From Erpobdella octoculata (Eukaryota; Annelida; Clitellata; Hirudinida; Erpobdellidae): a stretch of 64,000 nucleotides of DNA. The notes beneath the pieces were generated by a model, which saw only the letters and a list, made by a program, of their open reading frames with translations, was not told where the DNA came from and did no database searches. Position numbers and translations under genes: made by a program. Positions 14,734 to 25,518 of this stretch are shown here, piece after piece (position 1 is the first letter of the stretch; each line of letters begins with the position of its first letter). Where the stretch lies: assembly GCA_963978895.1 (NCBI GenBank), contig OZ022242.1:11565441-11629440 (forward strand). Direction: 5' to 3'.

Positions 14734-15325
14734 CCTAATTTTATAAGTATTAGAAGACGAGTTTCACCAAAAGTATATTTCGCATCAACATCAGCTGATC
14801 GAATCTGAGAGTTTTAATTTAATAAGTTTTCCAAGTCTCTATTTTAATGTTCGAAATTTCTTTTTTATGGTACTAATAATTTGCTATTCTTTTCATTCCA
14901 GGACTGAACAGAAAATTAAACTACGCTTTGCTTTAACGAATGATTACTCAACAATTAAATACAGAGTTTACAAACTGAACGCGCTGGCTGCTGCGTGAGC
15001 ATTCTCATCTTCCAGCATCAAATTTCTTCAATGATGACTTTTTATTAATTACTAATGTAAAACTGTTAGCTGGTTGAATAAACTTTGTTCAAACTGAATA
15101 CTATTCCAATTGGACTCAGGAACATGTCGCTAAAGTCAACTATCTATGCCGGTGAGCACCTGTGTTTATCTTCGTGTCGTTCCGCGCGATAATAGGTCTT
15201 CGTCGCCATAAATAAGTGGTAATGTTGCTAGCTAGTAACATTGGTTTTTAAAGCTTAGTTTTCGTTAGCTTAACCACAGAACGGGTGCTAGTTTACTGTT
15301 TTAAATTTAATTCTATAACGACGTC
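14734..15325. promoter_or_regulatory. Shared divergent promoter region
   Basis: 592 bases separate the two start codons, which point away from each other. The segment 14990-15240 is less AT-rich than its surroundings, with GCGCTGGCTGCTGCGTGAGC and TTCCGCGCGATAATAGG. No TATA box is obvious near either start. A bidirectional promoter is inferred from spacing only. Confidence 0.5.
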
Positions 15326-17169
15326 ATGACCGATGATAAAACAAACCAAGCCGTTCTTGTTGACGAGGAAACTGAGGATGATGATCCACTTATAAAAATG
15401 ATAAAAAAAACTGGATGTCTGGAGAGGCACAACCGAGTTCAGGTACCGGTGCTAATTCGCAAAACAGTAGACGTCTTATTGACATAATTCTATAACCTAT
15501 CAACGTGTGTGAAGTTAGTTAGCAATATTGCTGGCCTTGCAAATTAAAAAAAAAATTGTGTGTGCACTGGGGCTTTGCTATACATCGTTGGATGGAGTTT
15601 TGAAAATGGAATCTTATGGTGTTGGTTTTTCTTCGGTTCCACAAATAAAAAAGTTATAAGCCAAAAACGACGATTTTCTGACGAAAATTGCATAAAATTG
15701 ATAAAATAAACCTTAGCTCTTCTTTGAGAAATTATAACTTTTTTTAACTGCTGCACTGGGAATATCAGAGACCATTGTTTTTAGATAATTCAATTTCAAA
15801 TCCAACGATGTAACTCTCGCTTCTATAACTTAATAAATAAAAAAGTTATCAAAACGTTGGACCGTATACCAATTTCTCCCAGCAAAATGAAACGTAAACA
15901 AGCAAAACGATTGGACAAACGAGTCTGGCTCACTGCAGCTATTATGCAAAGTGGCTACTCGTTAACACCTTCTGTATCTCCCCACCGAAAAGTGGTGTTA
16001 AGAGAAAGTTCAAAATATTTAGATTATGTTATGAAATTGGTTAATTAGTGGATTAATTTTAAAAGTTTGCACACTGTCAATAGCACAAATGGTTATTGAC
16101 AGTGAACAGCTTTTGCCACACTGCCACTATTTTTGTTGGTGTTGGCAGTGCTTGAATATACTAAAAACTTACTGTTTGGACCTAGTAAAAACTAATTTGG
16201 GATATAGTTTCAAAGATTAAACCTGAACCAGATGAGTCACTAAAATATCAAAACTGAAGTTACACAACATTCTCTACAAATTACATTATATAATGCACCG
16301 CCTAATATTGTTTAGCTGCTGCGTCATTGTAAATTTTATTTTCTATTTGGATAAAGAATTGCTGCATTATCATTTATTTTTATGCTAAACTACGATTGGA
16401 TGATTTCTACAGAGTCTAAACTAGGTTTGAACATATTCTCCATACCATGTTTCCTTGCAATTCCATATCCCATTAACACATTTTCACCAAGTTTTCCTAC
16501 TTATACCTATCATCCTCAAAACCTACATGCTAGTTATCAATGTTCCAGATTTTCAGACCGCCTCAATCTGCCAAACTGCAGGCACAATCACTCAATGACA
16601 CATCATACATCCATCTAACCATCACATTCTTAGCCTTCTTTATGCTTTTCAGATACTGCTACCAACTTCATACTAATTGTTTAAATTCATTTAGTCACAA
16701 TCTATTAATGTATGTCAAGGTCCAAATCAAATTACTGGAGGTTTATTCATAGTTTATTAACCGTTCATTCATAGTGATAGTAAACTCATTAGTGGAATTT
16801 TCAGTAGTTAACTTCCTATCTAAACTGTTTAAGCATAGATGATGGAGCTGTGCTATTCTAATTCATCACTCTATAAAACAAACAAATCTGTTGACTAAAA
16901 TATGTATGATTAAATTATTAAAATGTCAAGCCTCACTACAATCAATTCAACCAGTATACTGAAAATTAATTTGTTCTCATTGTCTTAAGCTGCTATTTTT
17001 CATAATTATTATGTTTTTGCATATTCTTAATGTAGATTATGGTCTAAGACTAATCATTTTTATCCAGGATTGCATGTTTGAAAAGCAAGATTGGAGATTC
17101 TGTCAAGAAGAAGTGAAAGATTTTAAAAAGTGCATGGATGATTACCAAAAAAGGAAATTTTCTAATTAA
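15326..17169 (+). CDS. COA4: Cytochrome c oxidase assembly factor 4 homologue
   Basis: Two exons, 15326-15442 and 17068-17169, give 72 residues. The donor is CAG|GTACCG and the acceptor TATCCAG|GATTGC, phase 0. Exon 1 has an acidic stretch ending DDDPLIKMIKKTGC, the counterpart of EEDPLDQLISRSGC in human COA4. Exon 2 carries C-M-F-E-K-Q-D-W-R-F-C and then C of DFKKC, the CX9C twin cysteine arrangement with the family's QDWR. COA4 is a small intermembrane-space protein, imported through the MIA40 disulfide relay, that helps assemble respiratory complex IV. Human COA4 is 87 residues, so 72 is close. The 1.6 kb intron holds a MITE copy and a small unexplained ORF. Homology is clear from the cysteine spacing and neighbouring residues. 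Confidence 0.9.
15503..15886 (+). mobile_element. MITE copy lacking its right end
   Basis: Same family as 48304-48781: begins ACGTGTGTGAAGTTAG near 15503, then AGCAATATTGCTGGCC, and continues parallel to that copy until AAATGAAACGT near 15888, where the texts diverge. The right terminal repeat is missing. It sits in the COA4 intron. Confidence 0.75.
15889..16048 (+). other. Small unrecognised ORF in COA4 intron
   Basis: Directly behind the truncated MITE, a frame opens for about 53 residues (RLDKRVWLTAAIMQSGY, then SPHRKVVLRESSKYLDYVMK) and ends with TAG. The composition looks more protein-like than random AT-rich DNA. I do not recognise it; it may be part of a decayed transposase or an alternative exon. 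Sense is the same as COA4. Confidence 0.3.
16072..16150. other. Two adjacent short hairpins
   Basis: CACTGTCAATA (16072-16082) pairs perfectly with TATTGACAGTG (16094-16104), loop 11. CACTGCCA (16119-16126) pairs with TGGCAGTG (16143-16150), loop 16. Both have CACTG outer ends. They may be one small decayed palindromic element in the COA4 intron. Confidence 0.5.
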
Positions 17170-17580
17170 AATGCTTTTTAATATTTATTTAAAAGTTTTT
17201 CACTAAAAAATTAAGTGTTTTTGGTACTGTGTATTTGGCGAGTGTTGCATTAAAATTGCATACATTCTAAATAATTCTTTTAAAAAATGCAAATGCTCAA
17301 GACCAGTACAATATAGCAATATAGGTGCTGATAAATATCAAACTATTTCTTAGTGTGCTAGAAAGTTGTAATACAATTTCGGTTGAAAGCATGTCATGAC
17401 TGCATGGTTCTGTCATTTCTAGGCCATTAAAGTATCGTTTTAAGGCTGTTGCTCTGTTTGGGTTTTGAAAAAAACTTGCGGGTCCTAGGTGGATAGCTTA
17501 GAAAATAAAAATTATTCCAAAATTACATACATAGCTATCTGAATTTTCATATCTCAGGTCTGCAAAAATAAAGTTGAGAG
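17170..17580. other. Flank between COA4 and Copia element
   Basis: Holds the COA4 3' UTR (an ATTAAA near 17250 could serve polyadenylation) and the left flank of the Copia insertion. The last bases, GAGAG at 17576-17580, are the Copia target duplication. The DNA here and at 22169-22740 was contiguous before the insertion. Confidence 0.5.
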
Positions 17581-17763
17581 TGTTGAGATTTTTATTAAGA
17601 AACTATGTTATATTTGACTTTTATGTCTATGTTGTCTATGGTGCATGTTAGGTGTATAATCTACTTCCTTCCTTTTTCGATGTACGAGTTGAAGTAGTTG
17701 TGTATGTTCGATATCTATTATTTCGTGTTCTTTTCGATCTAATAAAACTCTAAAAACTTAACA
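17581..17763 (+). repeat. Copia 5' LTR
   Basis: 183 bp, TG...CA ends, AATAAA near its end (GATCTAATAAAACTC) as candidate poly(A) signal. Confidence 0.95.
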
Positions 17764-17783
17764 GGTTATGGCACCAGATAGCG
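17764..17783 (+). promoter_or_regulatory. Copia primer-binding site
   Basis: GGTTATGGCACCAGATAGCG immediately follows the 5' LTR. It resembles the binding site of Drosophila copia, which pairs with an internal part of initiator tRNA-Met and not with a tRNA 3' end. Inference from position and similarity. Confidence 0.55.
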
Positions 17784-17930
17784 TTTTCTGCGTTTAGAAG
17801 TTTAGATCAGTTGACGAAGATTAAGATTAAACGAATTAAAGAAATATCGATAAGTTTTAAAGTTAGCGTGTCTCGTGATCTGACATCGAAGAATTGTTAG
17901 TCTAGCACGTTTATTCTTATTAGAGATATT

Positions 17931-20900
17931 TTGCTTTTGTTTGTGTCTTCAGGTCAATCAAAGAAAAGAAAAGTAGCACAAGTAATGGATTTCACTAAAG
18001 TTCAACTCAAGCACTTGGAAGGCAGAAGTAATTGGCTGAATTGGAAGTCAAGAGTTTGCATATTACTACGCGGCATTTCTGATGCAATGGATGTGGTAGA
18101 TGGAAAACTTGAAAAGCCAGATGAACTAGATGAAAGTGCAACTAGAATCCAAATAGAAGGTTATCAAATTGCTTTGAATAAATTTAATAAAGCAGATTGT
18201 AATGCCATGATAATTCTAACATCAAATATGACTGATGAAATATACGAACAAGTCCGTTCGCTGGTTAACTCAAGAGACGTTTGGCTAGAACTTCATCGGT
18301 TGTATGATGATGTGCACGAAGATCGAGCGTACAACATGTGCATGAAATTTTTCAGTTATAAAATTGATGATAATGATGATGTAGTTACTCATATTACAAA
18401 ATTAAAAAATATTTGGAAAGAGTTAAAAGTTGACTTAGAAAAAGATGAGAACAAAGATTTATTGCTTATGTGTAGAATCATAGAAACTTTGCCAGATAGG
18501 TTTTTCTCATTTTCTGCAAGTTGGAGATTGCTGAACAAGAATGAAAGAACGGTGGAAGCTCTCACAAATCAATTGTGTAGTTATGAAAGAGCGTTGGCGA
18601 ATAAAAATGATTCCAGTAAAAACCAAGAGGTGTTATTTGCAAAAGCTTCAAGTCAAAAGCCATTGCAGAAACTGAAATATCAGAAACAGAATAAGATGCT
18701 TAGTAATTCAACTAAAGTTTTATGTCATTACTGTAAAGCACCAGGACACATAGTTAGAAATTGTGAAAAATGGCATTCTGATGGCAAACCACCTAAACCA
18801 AGAAATAGCAATCAAAATGAAGTCAAGAAGGAATCAATGGTTGTAATGGAATCAAGTGTTTTTGTTGTTGATGAGTCAGAACATGCTGATGAATGGTTTT
18901 TCGACAATGGTGCAACGTGTCATCTGACATTCAGAAAAGATAGATTCCAGAGTTTTGACAGATTTTCTCAACCGAAAAAACTGTATGTTGCAAATGGAGA
19001 TTTTATAGAAGCTGTTGGAAAAGGTACTGTTCTACTTCAAGTGAAAGTGAATAATAGATGGAAGACAGTAGAATTAACTGATGTTTGGTATGTGCCAACA
19101 GTTAAAAGAAATCTATTTTCAGTAATTGCAACGCAAGATAAAAACAAAAATAGTTCTTTTGTTTCTACATCAAGAGATTGTCATCTAATTGTAAATAACA
19201 AGAAAGTAGTTGTTGGAACAAGAGAAAATAATGGAGGTTTATTTAAACTCACAGCCAAAACCGTTCAACCACTCAATTCTGATGCCGAAGTAAATTTTGT
19301 CAATGATAAAGATGCATTACAGTTATATCATGAACGAATGGGACATCAGAATAAGAAACATGTTAAAGTGGTTATTAAAAGAGAACTGAACATTGATGTT
19401 GGTATAGACAGCGAACTATGCGAAGGCTGTGTCTACGGAAAGTTACATAGATTAAAGTTTGGAACAAGAGTAAGAGCATCAAGACCAGGAGAACTAATTC
19501 ATGCCGATGTCTGTGGTCCATTCTGCTTCTCGTTTTCCAATTTTCGATACTTTGTTCTGTTCAAAGACGATTTCAGCAGTTATCGGTTTGTTTATTTCCT
19601 AAAAGAAAAGTCTGAAGTATCGCAGAAGCTTCGACAAATGTTTGCAGAATCAAGAGCAATGGGTCATACAGTCTCTGAACTTTTAAGTGACAATGGAGGA
19701 GAATTTGACAACAAAGAAGTCAGATCAATCTTGCAGAAAGAAGGAGTTCGACAGCGTCTAACTATGCCATACACGCCGCAACAGAATGGTTGCAGTGAGC
19801 GTGAAAATCGCACACTAGTTGAAGCTGCTAGAGCTATGAGGTTGGCTCATGAAGAACTGCCCCAGGCACTTTGGGCTGAATTGATCAATACAGCTGCCTA
19901 CATCCTCAATAGAACTGGACCATCATCAGTGGAGGGAAAGTCGCCATATGAGTTATGGTTTGACAGGAAACCTAGAATTAAACATCTTCGAGTTATCGGT
20001 AGCACAGCTTATGTTCATATTCCTATGCAGAAACGAAAACAATTTGATACCAAAGCTGAGAAGGGTATTCTCGTTGGATATGAAGGCGATGACGGCTACA
20101 GAATTTTTGTTCGACAAGGAAATAAGATGTATCGATCAAGAGATGTTGTTTTCAATGAAAGAGTTATAAAGTCAAACGTCATTGATTTACAAGAACATGA
20201 TTGTCCTGATAATGTTATTTCAGTCGACAAAGAAATTAAAGATGATAACGAATTTGTGAGTGAAGATATTTCTAATGATGTTTCCAATAATAGTTCTGCC
20301 TCGGCTGATGAAGAAGATGAACAAAAGACCAAAGGCATGACTCTACGTGATAGAAAAAATATGAAGAAACCATCCCGTTATGATGATTTTGTTATGACAG
20401 CACTGTGTGATGTATGTGAACCAGAGAATTATGATGATGCCGTTCACAGTAAGAATAAAGATGAATGGTTGAAGGCCATGAACAGTGAAATGCAGTCATT
20501 AAAAGAAAATCAAACATGGGACTTGGTGTATTCTCCAAAAGATCGTAAGATAATACGATGCAAATGGGTCTACAAGATAAAGAACAATCCAGATGGTTCT
20601 GTCGAACGTTTTAAAGCCAGGCTTGTTGTAAAAGGTTTCTCTCAGAAAAAGGGCATTGACTATGAAGAAACTTTTAGTCCTGTGGTTAGAAGTGCGACAA
20701 TTAGAACATTGTTGAGTGTTGCTGCAAGTGAGAAAATGTCACTCATGCAGTTTGATGTATCCACTGCATTTTTGTACAGCAAATTAGATGAAGAAATTTA
20801 TATGGAGCAACCAGAAGGTTTCAAAGATGATTCAGGAAGAGTTTGCAAGCTCAAACGTGGTCTCTATGGGCTTAAACAAGCGCCAAGATGTTGGAATAAA

Positions 20901-21935
20901 CGTTTTGCTGAATTCCTGATCCACCGAGGCTTCAAACAAAGCGATGCAGATCCATGTCTGTTCATCCGAAAGCAAGGAGCAAGGAAACTCATGCTTGCTC
21001 TGTACGTGGATGATGGGCTGGTTGCAGGTACGGACAGGAGAGAGTTGCAGGAGTTTGAGGAAGAACTGAAGTCAGAGTTCAAGATAACAGCAAAACCTGC
21101 ATCGTATTTCCTTGGATTAGAGATAAATAAAGATAAAGAAGGAAATGTTAAAGTCAGTCAGTCATCTTACACAAGGAAGATCCTTGAAAAGTTTGGAATG
21201 AGTCGATGTCGACCCTGTTCAACTCCTATTACAAAATCTGAGAAGGATTTAAGTGGAAATGAAGCTGAAACTGAAGATGTGAAATTTCCTTACAGATCGG
21301 CGGTAGGTGCATTGATGTACTTGATGACGGGAACAAGACCAGACATAGCCTATGCAGTTGGTGTAGCATCCAGAAGTTTGGAAAATCCCAGCAAGTCAAA
21401 TGTAGTTCAGGTTAAACAAATCTTCCGTTATTTGCAAGGTACAGTTGATATTGGTATCATTTATAAATCTGGACAGAGCAATGCATTGACAGCCTACAGT
21501 GATGCTGATCATGGAGGAGACAAGACAAGTGGAAGATCAACATCAGGAGTTTTATGCATGTTTGCCGGAGGAGTGGTCAGTTGGTCTAGTCAGCGTCAAG
21601 CCTCAGTCGCCATTTCCACTACTGAAGCAGAGATTGTTGCAGCAAGTGAAGCAACTCGTGAAGTAGTATGGCTCAAACGATTATTGAACGACATTGTTGA
21701 ACTAAAGGAGAAACCAGAAATTTTAGTTGACAATGAAGCAGCAATTCGTTTAGCACATAATCCAGAACTACACAGACGAACAAAGCACATACTTATCAGG
21801 CATTTCTTCGTCAGAGAAAAGGTCTCAGAAGGAGAAGTTTCAGTGGAGCGCGTCACGACAGAACTCCAAGTTGCCGATGCCTTAACAAAACCGTTGTTGG
21901 GACCAAGACTGAAACATTTATGTTTTATGATGTGA
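17931..21935 (+). CDS. Copia gag-pol polyprotein
   Basis: Open for 1334 residues from the first ATG; the ATG at 17985, followed by DFTKVQLKHLEGRSNW, may be the real start because Copia Gag proteins begin in this way. Domain order: Gag (about 20-215); CCHC zinc knuckle C265-C268-H273-C278; aspartic protease with D325-N-G-A (the DNGA form of the D[ST]GA motif); GAG-pre-integrase with H and C pairs near 465-505; integrase with D526, D587 and E623 in D,D(35)E spacing; reverse transcriptase with KARLVVKGFSQKKGIDYEET and Y1025-V-D-D1028; RNase H with DADHGGDKTSGRSTSG and TEAEI near the C-terminus. The order integrase before reverse transcriptase defines Copia. No stop or frameshift is visible, so the copy could be active. 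Capsid, replication and integration would all come from this one product by self-cleavage. Confidence 0.97.
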   Translation: MLLFVSSGQSKKRKVAQVMDFTKVQLKHLEGRSNWLNWKSRVCILLRGISDAMDVVDGKLEKPDELDESATRIQIEGYQIALNKFNKADCNAMIILTSNMTDEIYEQVRSLVNSRDVWLELHRLYDDVHEDRAYNMCMKFFSYKIDDNDDVVTHITKLKNIWKELKVDLEKDENKDLLLMCRIIETLPDRFFSFSASWRLLNKNERTVEALTNQLCSYERALANKNDSSKNQEVLFAKASSQKPLQKLKYQKQNKMLSNSTKVLCHYCKAPGHIVRNCEKWHSDGKPPKPRNSNQNEVKKESMVVMESSVFVVDESEHADEWFFDNGATCHLTFRKDRFQSFDRFSQPKKLYVANGDFIEAVGKGTVLLQVKVNNRWKTVELTDVWYVPTVKRNLFSVIATQDKNKNSSFVSTSRDCHLIVNNKKVVVGTRENNGGLFKLTAKTVQPLNSDAEVNFVNDKDALQLYHERMGHQNKKHVKVVIKRELNIDVGIDSELCEGCVYGKLHRLKFGTRVRASRPGELIHADVCGPFCFSFSNFRYFVLFKDDFSSYRFVYFLKEKSEVSQKLRQMFAESRAMGHTVSELLSDNGGEFDNKEVRSILQKEGVRQRLTMPYTPQQNGCSERENRTLVEAARAMRLAHEELPQALWAELINTAAYILNRTGPSSVEGKSPYELWFDRKPRIKHLRVIGSTAYVHIPMQKRKQFDTKAEKGILVGYEGDDGYRIFVRQGNKMYRSRDVVFNERVIKSNVIDLQEHDCPDNVISVDKEIKDDNEFVSEDISNDVSNNSSASADEEDEQKTKGMTLRDRKNMKKPSRYDDFVMTALCDVCEPENYDDAVHSKNKDEWLKAMNSEMQSLKENQTWDLVYSPKDRKIIRCKWVYKIKNNPDGSVERFKARLVVKGFSQKKGIDYEETFSPVVRSATIRTLLSVAASEKMSLMQFDVSTAFLYSKLDEEIYMEQPEGFKDDSGRVCKLKRGLYGLKQAPRCWNKRFAEFLIHRGFKQSDADPCLFIRKQGARKLMLALYVDDGLVAGTDRRELQEFEEELKSEFKITAKPASYFLGLEINKDKEGNVKVSQSSYTRKILEKFGMSRCRPCSTPITKSEKDLSGNEAETEDVKFPYRSAVGALMYLMTGTRPDIAYAVGVASRSLENPSKSNVVQVKQIFRYLQGTVDIGIIYKSGQSNALTAYSDADHGGDKTSGRSTSGVLCMFAGGVVSWSSQRQASVAISTTEAEIVAASEATREVVWLKRLLNDIVELKEKPEILVDNEAAIRLAHNPELHRRTKHILIRHFFVREKVSEGEVSVERVTTELQVADALTKPLLGPRLKHLCFMM

Positions 21936-21985
21936 CTTATGTAACATTTATGTTTTATGTTGTGTTTCTTTATAAAATGAGAAGG

Positions 21986-22168
21986 TGTTGAGATTTTTAT
22001 TAAGAAACTATGTTATATTTGACTTTTATGTCTATGTTGTCTATGGTGCATGTTAGGTGTATAATCTACTTCCTTTCTTTTTCGATGTACGAGTTGAAGT
22101 AGTTGTGTATGTTCGATATCTATTATTTCGTGTTCTTTTCGATCTAATAAAACTCTAAAAACTTAACA
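21986..22168 (+). repeat. Copia 3' LTR
   Basis: 183 bp, one substitution relative to the 5' LTR. Confidence 0.95.
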
Positions 22169-22229
22169 GAGAGCTGTTTTTTTTTTGCATAATTCTTATG
22201 TTTTTGGGTGTGCTGAATCTGAAAATGAC

Positions 22230-22740
22230 TTTCATTTTGTCATAGAACGTCACGTTTTCTGACAATGTAGGTATCTATGTTAAACAAGTTATCGTCCCTG
22301 CTGGTATCTTTTTCCATCTCCTTAATATCTTGGTGAAATCGTTCACCTTGCTCTTCACGCACATCTAAATTTTCTGGAAAGTAGTCCAGGTAGGAATGAA
22401 GAAAAGTACTTTTAAACTCATTAGGCAATCCGAAGCTTGAAATGCTTTTAACATTCTTTTGACGATTTGTTTGTAGTTAGGGTTTTTGTTATTGCCTTCA
22501 AATTTCTTTATGACCTCTTTAAAAGCAATCCACCCTTTTCTTTGAAGATCCGTCATGGTTGTGATGAATTGTGGAGCAGCATATATAAGTCGTCTAATGT
22601 CTGGTCCAACTAAAACACTTTCTTTCCACTTTGTCTAAGAGAGACCTAGAAGTTTTGATATTAAGTATTTGAAGCAATTTCCATCTCTTGGAAGTGACTT
22701 TATTTAAAAAGTAATAATAGTTATGATCTGTATACATTTA
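22230..22740 (-). pseudogene. Broken fragment of a widespread uncharacterised invertebrate protein
   Basis: Read on the minus strand, frames carry DIRRLIYAAPQFITT, MTDLQRKGWIAFKEVIKKF, then after a frameshift near 22420 YLDYFPENLD and EEQGERFHQDIKEMEK. I recall the EQGERFHQD phrase from repeated, uncharacterised and probably transposon-related proteins of many invertebrates. The frame is lost again after RDDN. The Copia element inserted just beyond its 3' end. Not functional as it stands. Confidence 0.55.
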
Positions 22741-23260
22741 AAAACAGCATTCAAAATAAAATTTATTTATTTACTAGCGGGGTTACCCGGCGTTGCCCGG
22801 GGTTAGTAGAGGTTTTTCTAATGTTTGTCTCTCTCGCTCCCGTTTCCTTCTCCACTTTCCCGTTTTCGTCGCGTTCCCGGTCGCTTTTCCGCTCTCGGTC
22901 GTTTTCCAGCTCCCGGTCGCTTTCCCGCTCAGAAGTTTTGTTATCGATTTTCTCTCTTGCTCGCGTTTCCTTCCAAGCTTGCTCTCCCGATTCCAGTCGC
23001 GTTCCCGGTCGCTTTCCGCGTTCCCGGTCGCTTTCCCGTTCCCGGTCGATTTCCCGTTCCCGGTCGCTTTCCTGTTCCCGGTCGCTTTCCCGTTCCCGGT
23101 CGCTTTCCCGTTCCCGCTCACGCTTGCTCTCCCGTTCCCGGTCATGCTTGCTCTCCCATTCCCGGTCACGGTTGCCCTCCCGTTCCCGTTCCCGCTCATT
23201 TTCTCTTTTACATTCTTTCATAACTTCTGTTAGCCTATAAAACGCAAAATAGATTTGCTA

Positions 23261-23336
<76 letters not shown>

Positions 23337-23339
23337 TGT

Positions 23340-23704
23340 TTGTGGGTTAGTTTGTCTATTATAGAAACGGGAAAGCGACCCGGAACGGACAGCGAGCGGG
23401 AACGGAAAAGCAAGCGTGAGCGGGAATGGGAGAGCAAACGTGAGCGGGAACGGGACAGCGACCGGGAACGGGAAAACGACCGGGAGCGGGAAAGCGACCG
23501 GGAGCGGGAAAGCGACCGAGAGCGGGAAAGCGACCGGCAGCGGGAAAGCGACCGAGAGCGGGAAAGCGACCGGCAGCGGGAAAACGACCGAAAACGGGAA
23601 AGCAAACAGGAGTGGGAAAGCAGGTGGGAAAGGAAACGGGAGAGAAAGAGACAAACAATAGAAAAACCTCTAAAAACCCGGGCAACGCCGGGTATCTCCG
23701 AGAG
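23340..23704 (+). mobile_element. Inverted partial Helitron-like copy inside copy A
   Basis: Begins TTTGTGGGTTAGTTTGTC behind the TA tract, runs through about 14 VNTR units (GCGGGAAAGCGACCGGGA type), then CCTCTAAAAACCCGGGCAACGCCGGGTATCTCCG. The terminal CTAG has become AGAG at 23701-23704. The same arrangement is found at 29776-30140, where CTAG is intact. Confidence 0.65.
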
Positions 23705-23745
23705 TACATACATAAACACACACACAGACACACATACATGCACAT

Positions 23746-25518
23746 CAGTGTTATTTTAGTTCAGTAAATAATTTTAGTTCTTATTTTTATTCTATTCTTA
23801 AATTTTATTTATTATTATTATTTTAGTTCATCAAATAATTTTAGTTCTTATTATTATTTAGCTCTTCAAAATTAAATTTAGTTTTTATTTTATTACAGTT
23901 CTTGAAATAATTTTCGTTTTTATTCTTATTTTATTCAGATAAAAAAAATTTCGTTTTTATTTGATTTTAGTTCAATTTTAGTTCATGCTCTAATTATTTT
24001 TCTTACTATAGCCAATTTCATGCAGTACGGAAAAATAATAATTTTGTAACACAGGAAGAGGGTATGATCAAAATTTCAAACCAAAAATATACATATAGAG
24101 TCAACAATTTTTATTTTATTTAAATAATCACTTTCTTCCTCTTCATCAGAAATCTCACCGGAAGGCTGTGAATACTGTGACTGTAGCAATTTGACAGCTT
24201 TGATCATGTTGGTTCCATTGTCTGTCACAACCAACAAGACCTTCTCAGAAGAGATGCCCCATTTTCTTAAACACTCATCCAGGCAGCCAGCCAGTTTTTC
24301 ACCAGTGTGTGGGTGCTTGATTTCCATCAAACTAAGGAATGCATGGACTGGCTTTTCTGACAACTTATCAAAAAAACATGCTGATATCTCTAAAAAAGAG
24401 GCTGTGAGACCTCTCTTTGTCCAGCTATCAAGACATATTGGACATGTCTTGTAACTGCAAGGAGGTTCCTCAATTGCTCTGATTTTAATTCAAAGAGATC
24501 ATTTATGTGTTTTGAAAATGAAGCAAATCCTAAAGCAAAGTAAAATGTTTAAAATTGAAAATGATTCAGAAATCATAAAAACATAATATGAATTAAATAT
24601 TTAGTGTAACTTTATTGTTTAAAGAATAATTCTAAAACCTGACTACCTGGCAGATTGAATTTCGAATCCCCAGCTTCCCACATGTACCGAAAGGAGGGTT
24701 TATCGACATGCGTCACCGGATTACAAGTTTCGATTAACATGTCGACGATGCTGTTCACTCGATCTTTGTGTTCTATTGAATCAACATGCCAATGCCAATC
24801 AACTGAATTCCGTTGGAAACACTGCTTGATTGTTTGCTGGTCTCCTTCTAATTCAGCCTCGGCTTTACGTTTGAGGCTTGATTTTCATTTCTTTCTTTCT
24901 CCATAATCTCGAGCTCAACAAATTCAGATTTATGAAATCTCTTTAGATGCGAATTCAAATTTGTGGGATTTTTCACGCTAAGTTGGATTCCACATTCTTT
25001 ATTTTGAGAATCCATTGCCTTACATTTAGATTTGTTGGTGCTGGAATCGTAAACAAAAAATTCCCACACGGAACTATCTTTTTTCGCCCAGCAAGCATTT
25101 TCGCAAGAGAACTCATAATTATTTTCAATGATTACAACGTTTATGATAACACGAAAATTAAGAAAGAAATGGTTGTGTATATCAACAGTTGCACAACCAT
25201 AGAAATCTATATCATAGATATTATATATTCACAGATATTGGTTATCTTGGCGAATATCTATGTACAAAACTTTCAATAATTTTCGTTCGAAAATTAATTT
25301 TTATTTTTATTCAGTTTGCATGATTTAAATTTTATTTTTATTTTATTATCGTTCAGAAAATAATTTTCGTTATTATTATTATTCAGTTTGTACTATTTAA
25401 ATATAGTTTTTATTCTATTTACGTTCTTTAAATAATTATAGTTTTTTTTTCGTTCTTATTAACGAATACAATAAAAAATTTCGTTTTTATTCAGTTTTCG
25501 TTAACAAAAATATCACTG
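23746..25518 (-). mobile_element. hAT element remnant with perfect 8-bp target duplication
   Basis: The ends are CAGTGTTATTTTAGTT and, inverted, CAGTGATATTTTTGTT. ATGCACAT flanks both sides (23738-23745 and 25519-25526). The sibling locus at 30170-30190 lacks the element and is the empty site. Minus-strand pieces code for a BED-type zinc finger (CKAM...C...H-LKRFH, 25069-24848), an N-terminal piece with DMLIETCNPVTHVDKPSF, and part of the catalytic domain with VLLVVTDNGTNMIKAVKLL (24363-24076). The rest of the transposase is missing, so it is dead or needs help in trans. Confidence 0.9.

Larger units (their letters stand above)
17576..22173 (+). mobile_element. Complete Ty1/Copia LTR retrotransposon with target duplication
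   Basis: Two 183-bp LTRs (17581-17763 and 21986-22168) start TGTTGAG and end TTAACA, with one difference (CTTCC versus CTTTC near 17673/22076). Direct 5-bp duplications GAGAG flank them at 17576-17580 and 22169-22173. The single polyprotein frame is intact. A purine stretch (ATGAGAAGG) precedes the 3' LTR as polypurine tract. Near-identity of the LTRs means recent insertion. Confidence 0.97.

Noticed and set aside
16382..16752. Two overlapping ORFs of 70-78 residues in the COA4 intron
   Set aside because: Low-complexity, no motif, no repeat relation and no splice context.
20096..21856. Minus-strand ORFs inside the Copia polyprotein
   Set aside because: Antisense shadows of a clear coding region.
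22763..23743. Arg/Ser-rich and Pro/Phe-rich ORFs on both strands (also at 28454-29518, 29714-30219 and 735-1090)
   Set aside because: They arise from an 18-bp VNTR in a non-autonomous mobile element; all six frames are open at once and no start, splice or conserved domain supports a protein.
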